Shown one piece after another: positions 44,228 through 53,148 of a stretch of 64,000 nucleotides of DNA. Positions within the stretch are counted from its first letter, which is position 1. Every line of letters starts with the position of its first letter. Position numbers and translations under genes: made by a program. The notes below the pieces were generated by a model. It made no database searches. It had not been told where the DNA came from and was given only the letters and a program-made list of their open reading frames with translations. Source of the DNA: Anaerocolumna aminovalerica (GTDB lineage: Bacteria; Bacillota; Clostridia; Lachnospirales; Lachnospiraceae). The stretch is taken from positions 186,001 to 250,000 of the forward strand of contig NZ_FOWD01000002.1 of the NCBI RefSeq assembly GCF_900115365.1, written 5' to 3'.

Positions 44228-45091
44228 TTAGTTCCATCTACTTTTCTTAATTGATTGAACTGTTAGGAATAAGAATAGGAATACAATACTGATGTAATAA
44301 ATAACGGCAGACAGGTCAAGCATTCCCATCAAGAAGTTGTCATATCTTTCAATGATAGAAAACCAGTTAAAGAAACGCACCACTAAGCCATCAAAAAGTG
44401 TGGGCCTTAGGAAATAAATTAACGTCAGAGCCGCTTCTCCTACAATTCCCAGGGATAAGGATAGGGTTACATTATGTATTACTGCATAGGTGATCAGGCA
44501 TATAAGAATTAAGATAACAGAAAATATGGCCCAAGCTGATTTATTATCCTTTGGAAACATTTCTACAATACCGCTCATTAACACGGTAATCAATATAACT
44601 ACAAAGGAAACCACCGCTGAAACTAATTGACTTTCTGTTAAGGAGGAGATAAATAATCCCATTGCTATGTAAGCAGAACCTAATAATAAAAATCCCAGAA
44701 TAGAACCATATGCTATTTTCAATGGTACATTTCCAAATTGTAATAAAATAATAGGATAAAGGCTTACAATTGCTATCGCTATTAAAAATACTGTAAAGAC
44801 AGCTAAATATTTACCTATAATAATGCTGACAGGAGGAAGGGGTGAAGTATACAGTAATTGATCCGTCTTTTGTTTCTTTTCTTCAGCCATAATACGCATA
44901 GTTAAAATTGGAACTAATAATACAAAAAGAAAGGAAGTAGATGATAGAACGTATTCAAAGTTAGACAGCGCTCCCCCCAGATTATAAGCTACATAATATA
45001 TTCCTATAATACATAGAAAAAAGGCTATAAACACATAACCTGTCATAGAAGTAAAATAAGATTTCAATTCTTTTTTATATATCGCCAGCAT
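44228..45091 (-). CDS. ABC-2 type permease (GldF-like)
   Basis: 287 residues with six membrane helices, starting MLAIYKKELKSYFTSMTGYVFIAFF, and the family segment VLLVPILTMRIMAEEKKQKTDQLLYTSP. It forms the membrane channel of the ABC system. Its start overlaps the ATPase end by 17 bases, and its AGGAGG site lies inside the ATPase's Glu-rich tail. Confidence 0.9.
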   Translation of the reverse strand: MLAIYKKELKSYFTSMTGYVFIAFFLCIIGIYYVAYNLGGALSNFEYVLSSTSFLFVLLVPILTMRIMAEEKKQKTDQLLYTSPLPPVSIIIGKYLAVFTVFLIAIAIVSLYPIILLQFGNVPLKIAYGSILGFLLLGSAYIAMGLFISSLTESQLVSAVVSFVVILITVLMSGIVEMFPKDNKSAWAIFSVILILICLITYAVIHNVTLSLSLGIVGEAALTLIYFLRPTLFDGLVVRFFNWFSIIERYDNFLMGMLDLSAVIYYISIVFLFLFLTVQSIKKSRWN

Positions 45092-46253
45092 GTTTTTCTT
45101 CCTCCTTTTGCTCTGCTCTCTCTTGAATTGCTACTTTCCTATGAACTGTTACTTCCTCTTGAGCTTCTGCTTCCTCTTGAGCTTCTGCTTCTTCTTTGGC
45201 TTCTGTTTCTTCTTTGGCTTCTGTTTCTTCTTTGGCTTCTGCTTCTTCATGAACTTCTGCTTCTTCATGAACTTTATCTTCTTGTACTGTTTTTTCTTTA
45301 ACCCTTTCTATCTGATTGGTATCTTCTTGCGTTAATTCCAAAAAGATATCCTCCAGAGACATTGTAGTAGAAGCCATATCAAGAATTGGACATCTTACAT
45401 CACTTAAAGCAAAAAATACACTTTCACGAATATCTGTTTCTTCTCCGCTGTATAGGGTAAGTTTAATAATTCCTTCTTGTTCATTTGGCTCATATTCAAT
45501 TTGTGTAATACCTTCTATTGAACTAAGAGCCTTTTGAATTACTTCCTTTTCTCCCTTCACTTGTAAATGAAGTCCATTGGAACCGCCAATATGTTTTGAT
45601 AAATTATCAGGAGTATCTCTAACAATTAATTTGCCCTTATTAATTATCATAACTTCATCACATACGGCACTTACTTCTGAAAGTATATGGGAACTTAAAA
45701 TAATGGTATGATTTTTACTTAAACTACGAATAAGATCCCTGATTTCAATAATTTGCATAGGGTCTAAGCCAACAGTGGGCTCATCTAATATAAGCAATTC
45801 CGGATAACCTATTATAGCCTGGGCAAGACCAACTCTTTGTTTATACCCTTTGGATAAATGTTTGATCAAGCGTTCTGATACGTGACTGATCTTTGTCATG
45901 TTCATTACATCGGTTATATTCGTTTCTCTGTCAGACCGTTTCACTTTTTTTATATCTGCTGCGAAATTGAGATATTCACGTACTGTCATATCCGGATACA
46001 AGGGTGGAATCTCCGGCAAATATCCTATGCATTTCTTAGCCTCCTCCGGCTGGTGGTAGATGTCGTATCCATTGACTACGGCGGTTCCCTCAGTGGCTGA
46101 TATGTATCCTGTAATAATATTCATAGTGGTGGACTTACCGGCACCATTTGGCCCAAGAAATCCTAATATCCGTCCTTTTTCTAAAGTAAAACTTAAATCG
46201 TCAACTGCCAGGTAGTCCCCATACTTTTTGACCAGATTTTTTACTTCTATCAA
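45075..46253 (-). CDS. ABC transporter ATPase with acidic repeat tail (GldA-like)
   Basis: 392 residues. The ATPase core has GPNGAGKSTTMNIITGY (Walker A), LSKGYKQRVGLAQAI (signature), LLILDEPTVGLDP (Walker B) and the H-loop SSHILSEV. After the normal C-terminal domain (LEDIFLELTQED, about residue 300) comes a tail of some 80 residues dominated by E, K and A in hexapeptide repeats (EAKEET). It works with the GldF/GldG-like proteins. I choose the TTG at 46253 because AAGGAGG lies seven bases upstream; upstream in-frame codons lack a site. Confidence 0.9.
   Translation of the reverse strand: MIEVKNLVKKYGDYLAVDDLSFTLEKGRILGFLGPNGAGKSTTMNIITGYISATEGTAVVNGYDIYHQPEEAKKCIGYLPEIPPLYPDMTVREYLNFAADIKKVKRSDRETNITDVMNMTKISHVSERLIKHLSKGYKQRVGLAQAIIGYPELLILDEPTVGLDPMQIIEIRDLIRSLSKNHTIILSSHILSEVSAVCDEVMIINKGKLIVRDTPDNLSKHIGGSNGLHLQVKGEKEVIQKALSSIEGITQIEYEPNEQEGIIKLTLYSGEETDIRESVFFALSDVRCPILDMASTTMSLEDIFLELTQEDTNQIERVKEKTVQEDKVHEEAEVHEEAEAKEETEAKEETEAKEEAEAQEEAEAQEEVTVHRKVAIQERAEQKEEEKHAGDI
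45147..45275 (-). repeat. Minisatellite coding for the ATPase Glu-rich tail
   Basis: Tandem 18-base units (TTCTTCTTTGGCTTCTGT-like on the plus strand) encode EAKEET, EAQEEA and EVHEEA hexapeptides, seven or eight units. Copy number is likely to vary. Confidence 0.85.
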
Positions 46254-46301
46254 AGCTTTTTCCTCCTTAAATTTATATTTCATAAATATTGATATCATTT
46301 A

Positions 46302-46379
46302 ACCATTGAAATGATTCAACCATTGAAAAATGATTTAATCATTGAAAAATGATTTAATCATTGAAAAATGATTTAATCA
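46302..46379. repeat. Tandem 19-bp palindromic repeats upstream of the ABC operon
   Basis: CATTGAAAAATGATTTAAT occurs three times in tandem (46321-46377), preceded by a degenerate unit (about 46302-46320). Each full unit contains ATGATTTAATCAT, a perfect palindrome across the junction. They lie 50 bases before the ATPase start, where repeated operators would be expected. Confidence 0.85.
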
Positions 46380-46489
46380 TATAAAATAATACTCCCCCTT
46401 TGCGAAGAAATTGTGAACATTTTTAGCAAATATATACAATTCACAGAATTTTCACAAATTACCTTTAAGTTTTTAAACAATTCAACATT

Positions 46490-46545
46490 CAAAAAAATCC
46501 TCCTGTTATAATGAATCTGAAAGACTCATTTTAAAACAGGAGGAT
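46490..46545 (-). terminator. Terminator of dapB
   Basis: An 11-base stem (ATCCTCCTGTT/AACAGGAGGAT) with a 27-base loop is followed on the minus strand by seven T residues, 30 bases after the dapB stop. Confidence 0.85.
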
Positions 46546-46574
46546 AGCTGCACTTTTACTTATTATTTAACCTA

Positions 46575-47330
46575 TTATTCTATTACATCACTCATCTGAT
46601 ATAATCCGGGCCCCTTCCCTGCAAGGAATTTTGCCGCCTGAATTGCTCCTTTGGCAAATACTGCTTTAGAATAAGCCGTGTGTTTAAACTCAATTACTTC
46701 ATCGGTGCCTGCAAAAATAACTTCATGTTCACCTACAATGGTACCGCCTCTTACTGCTGATATTCCGATTTCTTTCTTTCCCCGGGGAGCAAGTTCCTTT
46801 GAGCGGTCATATTGGTAGGTGTATTCTTTATTTAATACTTCATTAATAGCATCTGCCAATAATAAAGCAGTACCAGAAGGAGCATCTACTTTCTGATTAT
46901 GATGCTTTTCCAGGATTTCTATATCAAAGTCTGCTGCAACCAGTACTTTAGTAGCAGCCTGAACTAATTTTAGTAGTGTATTGATACCCAGTGACATGTT
47001 TGCAGATCTTAATATGCCAACCTTTTTAGAGCCTTCACTTACCATTGCGATATCTTCTTCCGATAGCCCTGTTGTACATAATACAATAGGTACATTTTTA
47101 TTCTGCCCATAGAAAATCATATCCTCTAATCCCTTTGGAGAGGAAAAATCAATGATTACATCTGCATCTACGTTACAATGTGAAAAAGATTTGAACACTG
47201 GATATCCGTTCTTTGCTATGCCATTTAAATCAATTCCTGCAACAATTTGTGCCTGTTCGTCATTAACTAATAGTTCTGTAATAACCTGACCCATCTTGCC
47301 GTTACAGCCTCTTAATATAATCTTCGTCAT
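46575..47330 (-). CDS. dapB: 4-hydroxy-tetrahydrodipicolinate reductase
   Basis: DapB reduces HTPA to tetrahydrodipicolinate in lysine and diaminopimelate synthesis. The 251-residue protein has the nucleotide-binding start ILRGCNGKMGQVI, the DFSSP segment, the catalytic HHNQKVDAPSGTAL (His and Lys) and GGTIVGEHEVIFAGTDE. It is 146 bases after dapA on the same transcript. Both provide precursors for peptidoglycan and spore dipicolinate. Confidence 0.97.
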   Translation of the reverse strand: MTKIILRGCNGKMGQVITELLVNDEQAQIVAGIDLNGIAKNGYPVFKSFSHCNVDADVIIDFSSPKGLEDMIFYGQNKNVPIVLCTTGLSEEDIAMVSEGSKKVGILRSANMSLGINTLLKLVQAATKVLVAADFDIEILEKHHNQKVDAPSGTALLLADAINEVLNKEYTYQYDRSKELAPRGKKEIGISAVRGGTIVGEHEVIFAGTDEVIEFKHTAYSKAVFAKGAIQAAKFLAGKGPGLYQMSDVIE

Positions 47331-47476
47331 ATTTCCTCTTTTCCGCGTAATGACAAAACCTTGTCTTACTGCAATTTACATCTGAAAAACTATTCAGACC
47401 CTTTTCTAAATATTGTGATTGTAGCATTTAATTACACAATACTTCCTCTTGAACGTATGAAGCTTTGATAAATAAT

Positions 47477-48367
47477 TTATGCTAACTGTATTCCAAATTC
47501 CCTCATAGCCTTAATTAGTTTTTCTTTGTTTTCAGGTTCCATTTCTGTTAAAGGTTTTCTTAGACCACCGGCCTCAAAGCCCATTAAATTAACTGCTGAT
47601 TTAACCGGTATGGGATTGACCTCACAGAATAATGCTTCTACTAATGGAATTGCTTTTAATTGAAGTTCACGGCTTCCTTTTATATCACCCTCAAAATATC
47701 TGGCAACCATATCATGGGTTTCTCTTGGTGCAATATTGGATAATACAGAGATAACGCCTAAACCGCCTAAGGATAGTAACGGAAGAATCTGATCATCATT
47801 ACCGGAATATAAATCTATATTCCCCTCCGTTAAGTTCATTAAGCTGGCAACTTGAGCGATGTTTCCACTAGCTTCTTTTATTCCAACAATGTTATCCACA
47901 TTTTTTACTAGATGTGCAACTGTTTTCGGTAGAATGTTACAACCGGTTCTTCCCGGTACATTGTACATAATAATAGGCAGGTCAACTGATTTAGCCACAT
48001 CGGTAAAATGCTCAATCAAACCTTTTTGAGTTGCTTTATTATAGTATGGTGTTACAACTAAAAGTCCATCAGCTCCGTATTTTTCTGCTTCTTTTGATAA
48101 ATAAACGGCTGTCTCCGTACAATTGGAACCGGTTCCGGCAATAACCGGTATTCTCTTATTCACCTTGTGGATAGCATAACGAATACATTCTAAGTGTTCT
48201 TCATGAGTGAGAGTAGAAGCTTCTCCGGTTGTTCCACAGATTATAATGCTGTCTGTTCCGTTTGCAATCTGATACTCAATTAGTTCACCCAGTTTTTCAT
48301 AATTTACTTCCATATTCTCTTTAAATGGTGTTATGATAGCAACACCAGCACCTCTAAAAATTGCCAT
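47477..48367 (-). CDS. dapA: 4-hydroxy-tetrahydrodipicolinate synthase
   Basis: DapA condenses pyruvate with aspartate semialdehyde. The 296-residue TIM barrel has GTTGEASTLTHEEH, the catalytic Tyr in MYNVPGRTGCN and the Schiff-base Lys in IVGIKEASGNI. AGGAGGTGCCAC precedes the ATG. A lysine riboswitch lies upstream, so lysine should repress it at transcription. Confidence 0.97.
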   Translation of the reverse strand: MAIFRGAGVAIITPFKENMEVNYEKLGELIEYQIANGTDSIIICGTTGEASTLTHEEHLECIRYAIHKVNKRIPVIAGTGSNCTETAVYLSKEAEKYGADGLLVVTPYYNKATQKGLIEHFTDVAKSVDLPIIMYNVPGRTGCNILPKTVAHLVKNVDNIVGIKEASGNIAQVASLMNLTEGNIDLYSGNDDQILPLLSLGGLGVISVLSNIAPRETHDMVARYFEGDIKGSRELQLKAIPLVEALFCEVNPIPVKSAVNLMGFEAGGLRKPLTEMEPENKEKLIKAMREFGIQLA

Positions 48368-48568
48368 GTGGCACCTCCTAATTAATATGTATCATATCTA
48401 CATGTTATACCTTTGCCTTCTAATGAATATTTAGCCATACCTTCATAGAAAGAAACCGACTTTGACTATTCCAATGAACTTGATGTCTCCATAATAATTG
48501 CTCTTGCTATATTATACGATATTAGCTTATCCAATGATTCATGCTGTGGAAAATGCTAATTTATGCAT

Positions 48569-48592
48569 AAAAAAAGCCGACAATGAGTCGAC
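48569..48592 (-). terminator. Lysine-riboswitch terminator
   Basis: GTCGAC/GTCGGC arms with a TCATT loop and seven T residues form the expression platform about 200 bases before dapA. Confidence 0.85.
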
Positions 48593-48668
48593 ACTAAAGA
48601 ATAGGGATTGTATCACCTTAAACCTGGCTATATAATGACCCATGGTTGTATTGGCTTGACATTCTTTA

Positions 48669-48829
48669 GGTAGCACTCCATCAGATATGATGACAGTCAT
48701 ATAGTTATTAACCATAAGCCCAACTAAGATAATGCAGAATTACCTTAATTTCGGCATCTTTTCCTTTCTATTACATTCCTCTATGTCTGCCATATCCTGT
48801 AATATAGTCTTAAAAGATGCGCCTCTACC
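48669..48829 (-). ncRNA. Lysine riboswitch (L-box)
   Basis: The minus strand shows the L-box core in order: GGTAGAGGCGC at the 5' end, AAGGAAAAGATGCCGAA, GTTGGGCTTATGG, ACTGTCA and the closing TGGAGTGCTACC. The first and last blocks pair to form P1. With the terminator at 48569-48592 it turns off dapA-dapB when lysine is high. Confidence 0.95.
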
Positions 48830-48864
48830 AAAATACTTATTAAATTCCGTATTATGTTGCCTAC

Positions 48865-48893
48865 ATCATAGCATTATGGATATAGGTTGTCAA
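48865..48893 (-). promoter_or_regulatory. Promoter of the L-box-dapAB transcript
   Basis: Minus-strand TTGACA (48888-48893), exactly 17 bases, TATGAT, 36 bases upstream of the aptamer. Confidence 0.85.
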
Positions 48894-48918
48894 CACTAAA
48901 TTATGTAAAACAGAAAAA

Positions 48919-48977
48919 AAGTACACCATAGGTACTCAATATAGCGGAATACTATACTAATTAATTATGGTGTACTT
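48919..48977 (-). terminator. Terminator of the SSB-like gene
   Basis: A perfect 12-base stem (AAGTACACCATA/TATGGTGTACTT) with a 35-base loop, followed on the minus strand by TTTTTCTG. Confidence 0.8.
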
Positions 48978-49010
48978 ACTTTCTTTAATAAAGTGTCTTT
49001 CTAATATATA

Positions 49011-49643
49011 TTAAAATTCTTCTAAATACTCTAATTTACTAACGGATACTTCATAAGCAACCCGTTTCTCAAAATCATTTTCACCAATCTTTTTCTGATA
49101 TTCTCTGCTTTGTATTCTTCCCCATACTTGAATATGACCGCCAACCGTAAAATTCTCAGCAAATCTTGCATTTCTGCCCCAACAGATGCAAGGAATGTAA
49201 TCTGATTTTCCATAAGGACGATTAACAGCAAGGAGAATATCTGCAATTTCCCTTCCTAAAGGAGTTTTTCGATAAACCGGCTGTTTGCAGACAAATCCAT
49301 CCAAAAAGATATAATTTGGTCTTGCTCCCTCCATATCTTCTTCACATACTCTGATTTCTCTTGCAAACACTGACAAAACCAAACGATTCTTGTTATCCTC
49401 ATGACGGTTATAAGATCTAAATTGGCCGTTTATTTCCACATATTTGCCCCTTAAATCTTGTTTTACGTCAATCAGACGTTCCGATACCATAATTGGAATG
49501 ATATCATTGGAATTACTTAAGCGACTTACGGATACGTCTAAAACGTAAAATCCTTCCCCAAATACATCATGGCTGAATACAAAATCGCTTGCAACCTCTC
49601 CTGCAATACTTACTTGATTGTTATCAAATACTTTATCTGTCAT
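49011..49643 (-). CDS. Single-stranded DNA-binding-like protein with two OB folds
   Basis: The 210-residue protein appears to consist of two OB-fold halves. The first (about 8-100) has VSIAGEVASDFVFSHDVFGEGFYVLDVSVSRLS and the second (about 108-205) has NYIFLDGFVCKQPVYRKTPLGREIADILLAVNR, YIPCICWGRNARFAENF and GGHIQVWGRIQSREYQKK. The second half matches SSB/PriB-type domains most clearly. It lacks the acidic SSB C-terminal tail, so it is not the main replicative SSB. The role in DNA metabolism is inferred from fold only. It is transcribed alone, divergent from typA. Confidence 0.82.
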   Translation of the reverse strand: MTDKVFDNNQVSIAGEVASDFVFSHDVFGEGFYVLDVSVSRLSNSNDIIPIMVSERLIDVKQDLRGKYVEINGQFRSYNRHEDNKNRLVLSVFAREIRVCEEDMEGARPNYIFLDGFVCKQPVYRKTPLGREIADILLAVNRPYGKSDYIPCICWGRNARFAENFTVGGHIQVWGRIQSREYQKKIGENDFEKRVAYEVSVSKLEYLEEF

Positions 49644-49855
49644 ATCGTATGACTCCCTTCTCTTAATCCTGTTCTGTACAATATCGATTGGTACCCCAAC
49701 ACTTTATTGTCCTTGAATTCAAGATAAATTATTATCCACTAATATATGTATGCAGGAAATGTACTTTTTAGAATAAAAATTTTAAAAAATATATATATTA
49801 TTTTAATATTCCCTAATTTATTGAATTGTAAACATAGGTAAAGCAACAATTTGAT

Positions 49856-49911
49856 GAAAATTTACAGAAAGCTAGGAAACCGCTTGTAAATTTTCACTTT
49901 TGTGTTACAAT
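49856..49911 (+). promoter_or_regulatory. typA promoter region with overlapping inverted repeat
   Basis: TTGTAA (49884-49889), 16 bases, TACAAT (49906-49911) lies 115 bases before typA. A perfect 11-base inverted repeat GAAAATTTACA/TGTAAATTTTC (49856-49866, 49885-49895) overlaps the -35 box and could be an operator. Confidence 0.5.
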
Positions 49912-50025
49912 AGTTAAGTTAGATTTCTTTTGTATTTTTTGTAATATAATGTAGAAAACTTAATTTATAACATATATACATTTTTGGGCATTAATAAGTT
50001 TAACCCAATAGGAAGGATTTTTATA

Positions 50026-51864
50026 ATGAAAAGAGAAGATATACGTAACATTGCAATCATAGCCCACGTTGACCACGGTAAAACAACCCTGGTAGATGAG
50101 TTGCTGAAGCAAAGCGGTACTTTTCGTTCCAATCAGGTTGTACAAGATAGAGTTATGGACTCTAATGATATCGAAAGAGAACGTGGAATTACTATACTGG
50201 CAAAGAATACTGCCGTATTCTATAACGGTGCCAAAATTAATATTATTGATACTCCGGGACATGCCGATTTTGGAGGAGAAGTAGAACGAGTATTAAAAAT
50301 GGTAAATGGTGTTATATTGGTAGTAGATGCTTTTGAGGGAGCCATGCCTCAAACCAAATTCGTTCTTAGAAAAGCTCTTGATTTGGATTTACCGGTTATT
50401 GTTTGTATTAACAAAATAGATCGTCCGGAAGCAAGACCCCAGGAAGTTATTGACGAAGTATTGGAATTATTCATTGATTTGGATGCTTCTGAAGAACAAT
50501 TGGACAGTCCTTTTATATATGCCTCCGCTAAAAAAGGTGTTGCTGTACTTGAAATGGGTGATACTCCCGAAAGCATGCAGCCACTGTTTGAAACCATCAT
50601 TAATTACATTCCCGCTCCGGAAGGTGATCCTGATGCAAATACTCAGGTATTGATCAGTACCATTGACTATAATGAATATGTAGGCCGTATCGGTGTAGGT
50701 AAAGTAGATAACGGAACTATTAAAGTAAATCAGGAAGTTGTTTTAGTCAATGCTCACGATCCCAATAAGAATCAAAAAGTAAAGATCAGTAAATTATATG
50801 AATTCGAAGGGCTGAAAAAGGTTGAAGTAAATGAAGCAACTATAGGTGCCATTGTGGCTATATCCGGAATTCCTGATATTCATATTGGAGATACTATTTG
50901 CTCTCCTGAGAATCCGGAGCCAATCCCATTCCAGAAGATTTCTGAACCCACCATTGCTATGGACTTTATCGTAAATGACAGTCCATTTGCAGGTCAGGAA
51001 GGAAAGTATGTAACTTCCAGACATTTAAGAGATAGATTATTTAAAGAATTGAATACAGATGTAAGTCTTCGCGTAGAAGAAACGGAAACTACAGAAAGTT
51101 ATAAAGTTTCCGGCCGTGGTGAATTACATTTATCCGTTTTAATTGAAAATATGCGCCGTGAAGGTTATGAATTTGCAGTAAGCAAAGCAGAAGTTCTCTA
51201 CAAATATGATGAAAAAGGTAAGAAATTAGAACCAATCGAAAGGGCTTATATCGATGTACCGGATGAATTCTCAGGCACTGTCATTGAAAAATTAAGCCAA
51301 AGAAAAGGTGAACTTCAAGGCATGGCAAATGGAAGCGGCGGATATACCAGACTGGAATTCTTAATTCCAGCAAGAGGACTGATAGGATACCGTGGAGAAT
51401 TTATGACAGATACTAAGGGAAATGGTATACTAAATACCATATTCGATGGTTACGGTCCATATAAAGGCGATATTCAATACAGAAAACAAGGATCCTTAAT
51501 TGCTTTTGAAACAGGTGAGGCAATTACTTATGGATTATTTAATGCCCAAGAACGGGGTACCTTATTTATCAGCCCCGGTGAAAAAGTTTACTCTGGTATG
51601 ATTGTTGGACAAAATGGAAAATCAGAAGATATTGAAGTTAACGTATGTAAGAGAAAACAGCTTACCAATACAAGATCATCCAGTTCCGATGAGGCCTTAA
51701 GGCTTACTCCTCCTAGAATATTAAGTTTGGAGCAGGCTCTTGAATTCATTGAAACAGATGAGTTACTTGAAGTAACACCAACTAACTTAAGAATGCGTAA
51801 AAAAATACTAGACCCAACACTGCGTATGAGGGCAAAAAGAAATAGCCAAAATGGTGAAAAATAA
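50026..51864 (+). CDS. typA: Translational GTPase TypA/BipA
   Basis: TypA is a ribosome-associated GTPase needed for growth in cold and other stress and for large-subunit assembly. The 612-residue protein has [14 protein letters not shown] (P-loop), RERGITI (switch I), [24 protein letters not shown], domain II, the EF-G-like domains III and V ([22 protein letters not shown]) and the TypA-specific C-terminal domain ([33 protein letters not shown]). The ATG at 50026 follows AGGAAGG. Confidence 0.97.
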   Translation: MKREDIRNIAIIAHVDHGKTTLVDELLKQSGTFRSNQVVQDRVMDSNDIERERGITILAKNTAVFYNGAKINIIDTPGHADFGGEVERVLKMVNGVILVVDAFEGAMPQTKFVLRKALDLDLPVIVCINKIDRPEARPQEVIDEVLELFIDLDASEEQLDSPFIYASAKKGVAVLEMGDTPESMQPLFETIINYIPAPEGDPDANTQVLISTIDYNEYVGRIGVGKVDNGTIKVNQEVVLVNAHDPNKNQKVKISKLYEFEGLKKVEVNEATIGAIVAISGIPDIHIGDTICSPENPEPIPFQKISEPTIAMDFIVNDSPFAGQEGKYVTSRHLRDRLFKELNTDVSLRVEETETTESYKVSGRGELHLSVLIENMRREGYEFAVSKAEVLYKYDEKGKKLEPIERAYIDVPDEFSGTVIEKLSQRKGELQGMANGSGGYTRLEFLIPARGLIGYRGEFMTDTKGNGILNTIFDGYGPYKGDIQYRKQGSLIAFETGEAITYGLFNAQERGTLFISPGEKVYSGMIVGQNGKSEDIEVNVCKRKQLTNTRSSSSDEALRLTPPRILSLEQALEFIETDELLEVTPTNLRMRKKILDPTLRMRAKRNSQNGEK

Positions 51865-51879
51865 TAAGGGGGTAATTTT

Positions 51880-52794
51880 GTGGATATGGAATTTAAGAAG
51901 TTCTCAATCACAGATGGTGCAAAGTTTCAATCCTACGCAAATTTAAGGCCGGTCTATCTCTCTGAACGCCAGTTTGTTAATCAATATATTTGGCAGGATT
52001 ATTATGATACTCACTACTATTGTAATGATACCTTCCTAATGTGCGTTACCGGAGAGAAAAAAGGATTCTTTCCTATGATGCCATTGTGTAAAGAAGAGGA
52101 CATTCCAATGGTATTTTCCATGGTGAAAGAGCATTGGAATAAGGTTTTAAATAAGCCATTGAACATGTATCTGATTGATCAGACTTTTCTTGAAGCTATA
52201 AAAACCATTCCCGGATTTGAAGAAGAATTTAAGGTAGTAGATGACAGAGATAGTTATGATTATATTTATGATGCGGAAAAACTAAAGACCTTAAGCGGTA
52301 AAACTTATCACAAGAAGAAAAATCATGTGAATTCCTTTACGAAAAAGTATGAAGGGCATTATGAATATAAAGTTCTTGACTGTTCAAACATCAAAGAAAT
52401 TGAAGACTTTCATGATAAGTGGTTAGAAAACAGGGATTATGAAGACAAACATAACAGCATTCGAAGCGAAGAAGATGGAATCCATAATATCTTTCGTAAT
52501 TGTGGTTATTTTAATACCAGAATGGGAGGTGTATATGTAGATGGAAAGTTACAAGCCTATTCCATCGGCAGCTATGCACCAGATATTAAGTGTGCCTTTA
52601 TTCACATCGAAAAAGCAAATATCAACATTCCCGGCTTATATAACTACATTAATCAACAATTCTTAGTGCATTCTTTCCCTGATGCACAAATTGTTAACCG
52701 GGAAGATGATTTAGGCCAGGAAGGACTTCGAAAAGCAAAACTATCCTATAAGCCAATTCGATTTGAAACCAAATATCATATTTACCAAAAGTAA
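51880..52794 (+). CDS. DUF2156 (phosphatidylglycerol lysyltransferase C-terminal-like) protein
   Basis: 304 residues forming a double GNAT-like fold. KTYHKKKNHVNSFTKKYEG, a DFHDKWLENR segment and LQAYSIGSYAPDIKCAFIHIEKANINIPGLYNYINQQF match DUF2156, related to the soluble domain of MprF and FemX-type aminoacyl transferases. This version has no membrane part, and its substrate is unknown. It begins 15 bases after typA, with GTG at 51880 after AAGGGGG, so it is probably co-transcribed with typA. Confidence 0.85.
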   Translation: MDMEFKKFSITDGAKFQSYANLRPVYLSERQFVNQYIWQDYYDTHYYCNDTFLMCVTGEKKGFFPMMPLCKEEDIPMVFSMVKEHWNKVLNKPLNMYLIDQTFLEAIKTIPGFEEEFKVVDDRDSYDYIYDAEKLKTLSGKTYHKKKNHVNSFTKKYEGHYEYKVLDCSNIKEIEDFHDKWLENRDYEDKHNSIRSEEDGIHNIFRNCGYFNTRMGGVYVDGKLQAYSIGSYAPDIKCAFIHIEKANINIPGLYNYINQQFLVHSFPDAQIVNREDDLGQEGLRKAKLSYKPIRFETKYHIYQK

Positions 52795-52796
52795 AT

Positions 52797-52980
52797 ATAG
52801 ATTAACTTGTTTATCCATAGATTAATATTAACCATTAATAATAGAATTTACTATTATTCGTTAACAGTAATAATTTATTATTATTGATATATTATCAATT
52901 TTAAATTTTAACTAACGATTAATTTTAAGAAAATAATTTATTATATGATAAATTATCAATTATAATAAATTTTAAAATAA
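52797..52980. other. Very AT-rich stretch with overlapping palindromes
   Basis: About 90 percent A+T, built from TTAATA/TATTAA and ATAATTTATTAT-like motifs that can pair in many ways. No ORF or promoter of note. With the terminator that follows, it fills the 354-base gap between DUF2156 and the Panacea gene. Confidence 0.6.
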
Positions 52981-52986
52981 GAAGGC

Positions 52987-53060
52987 GAAGAATCTTATTC
53001 ATATGAACCCTTACCGTTTATTTGTCAGGAAGTGATTCATACAGATTCTTCCCTTTTTCT
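52987..53060 (+). terminator. Terminator of typA-DUF2156
   Basis: GAAGAATCT (52987-52995) pairs with AGATTCTTC (53043-53051), with inner TATGAA/TTCATA pairing, followed by CCCTTTTTCTTT. Confidence 0.75.
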
Positions 53061-53148
53061 TTATGGAATTACAAAAAGTATCCACGTTCATATACAATCT
53101 TAAACTTCAACATTGGATTTTAAATGAAAAAATAATTCTCTTTATCTT

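Noticed and set aside
45090-45335. Plus-strand frame rich in Phe, Leu and Cys opposite the ATPase tail
   Set aside because: It is the antisense of the Glu/Lys repeat and has no gene features.
46302-46379. Replication or plasmid iterons
   Set aside because: Only three to four copies, in a promoter region, with no replication protein gene nearby.
49960-50262. 100-residue minus-strand frame over the typA start
   Set aside because: It is antisense to the conserved GTPase domain and promoter of typA, and has no ribosome site.
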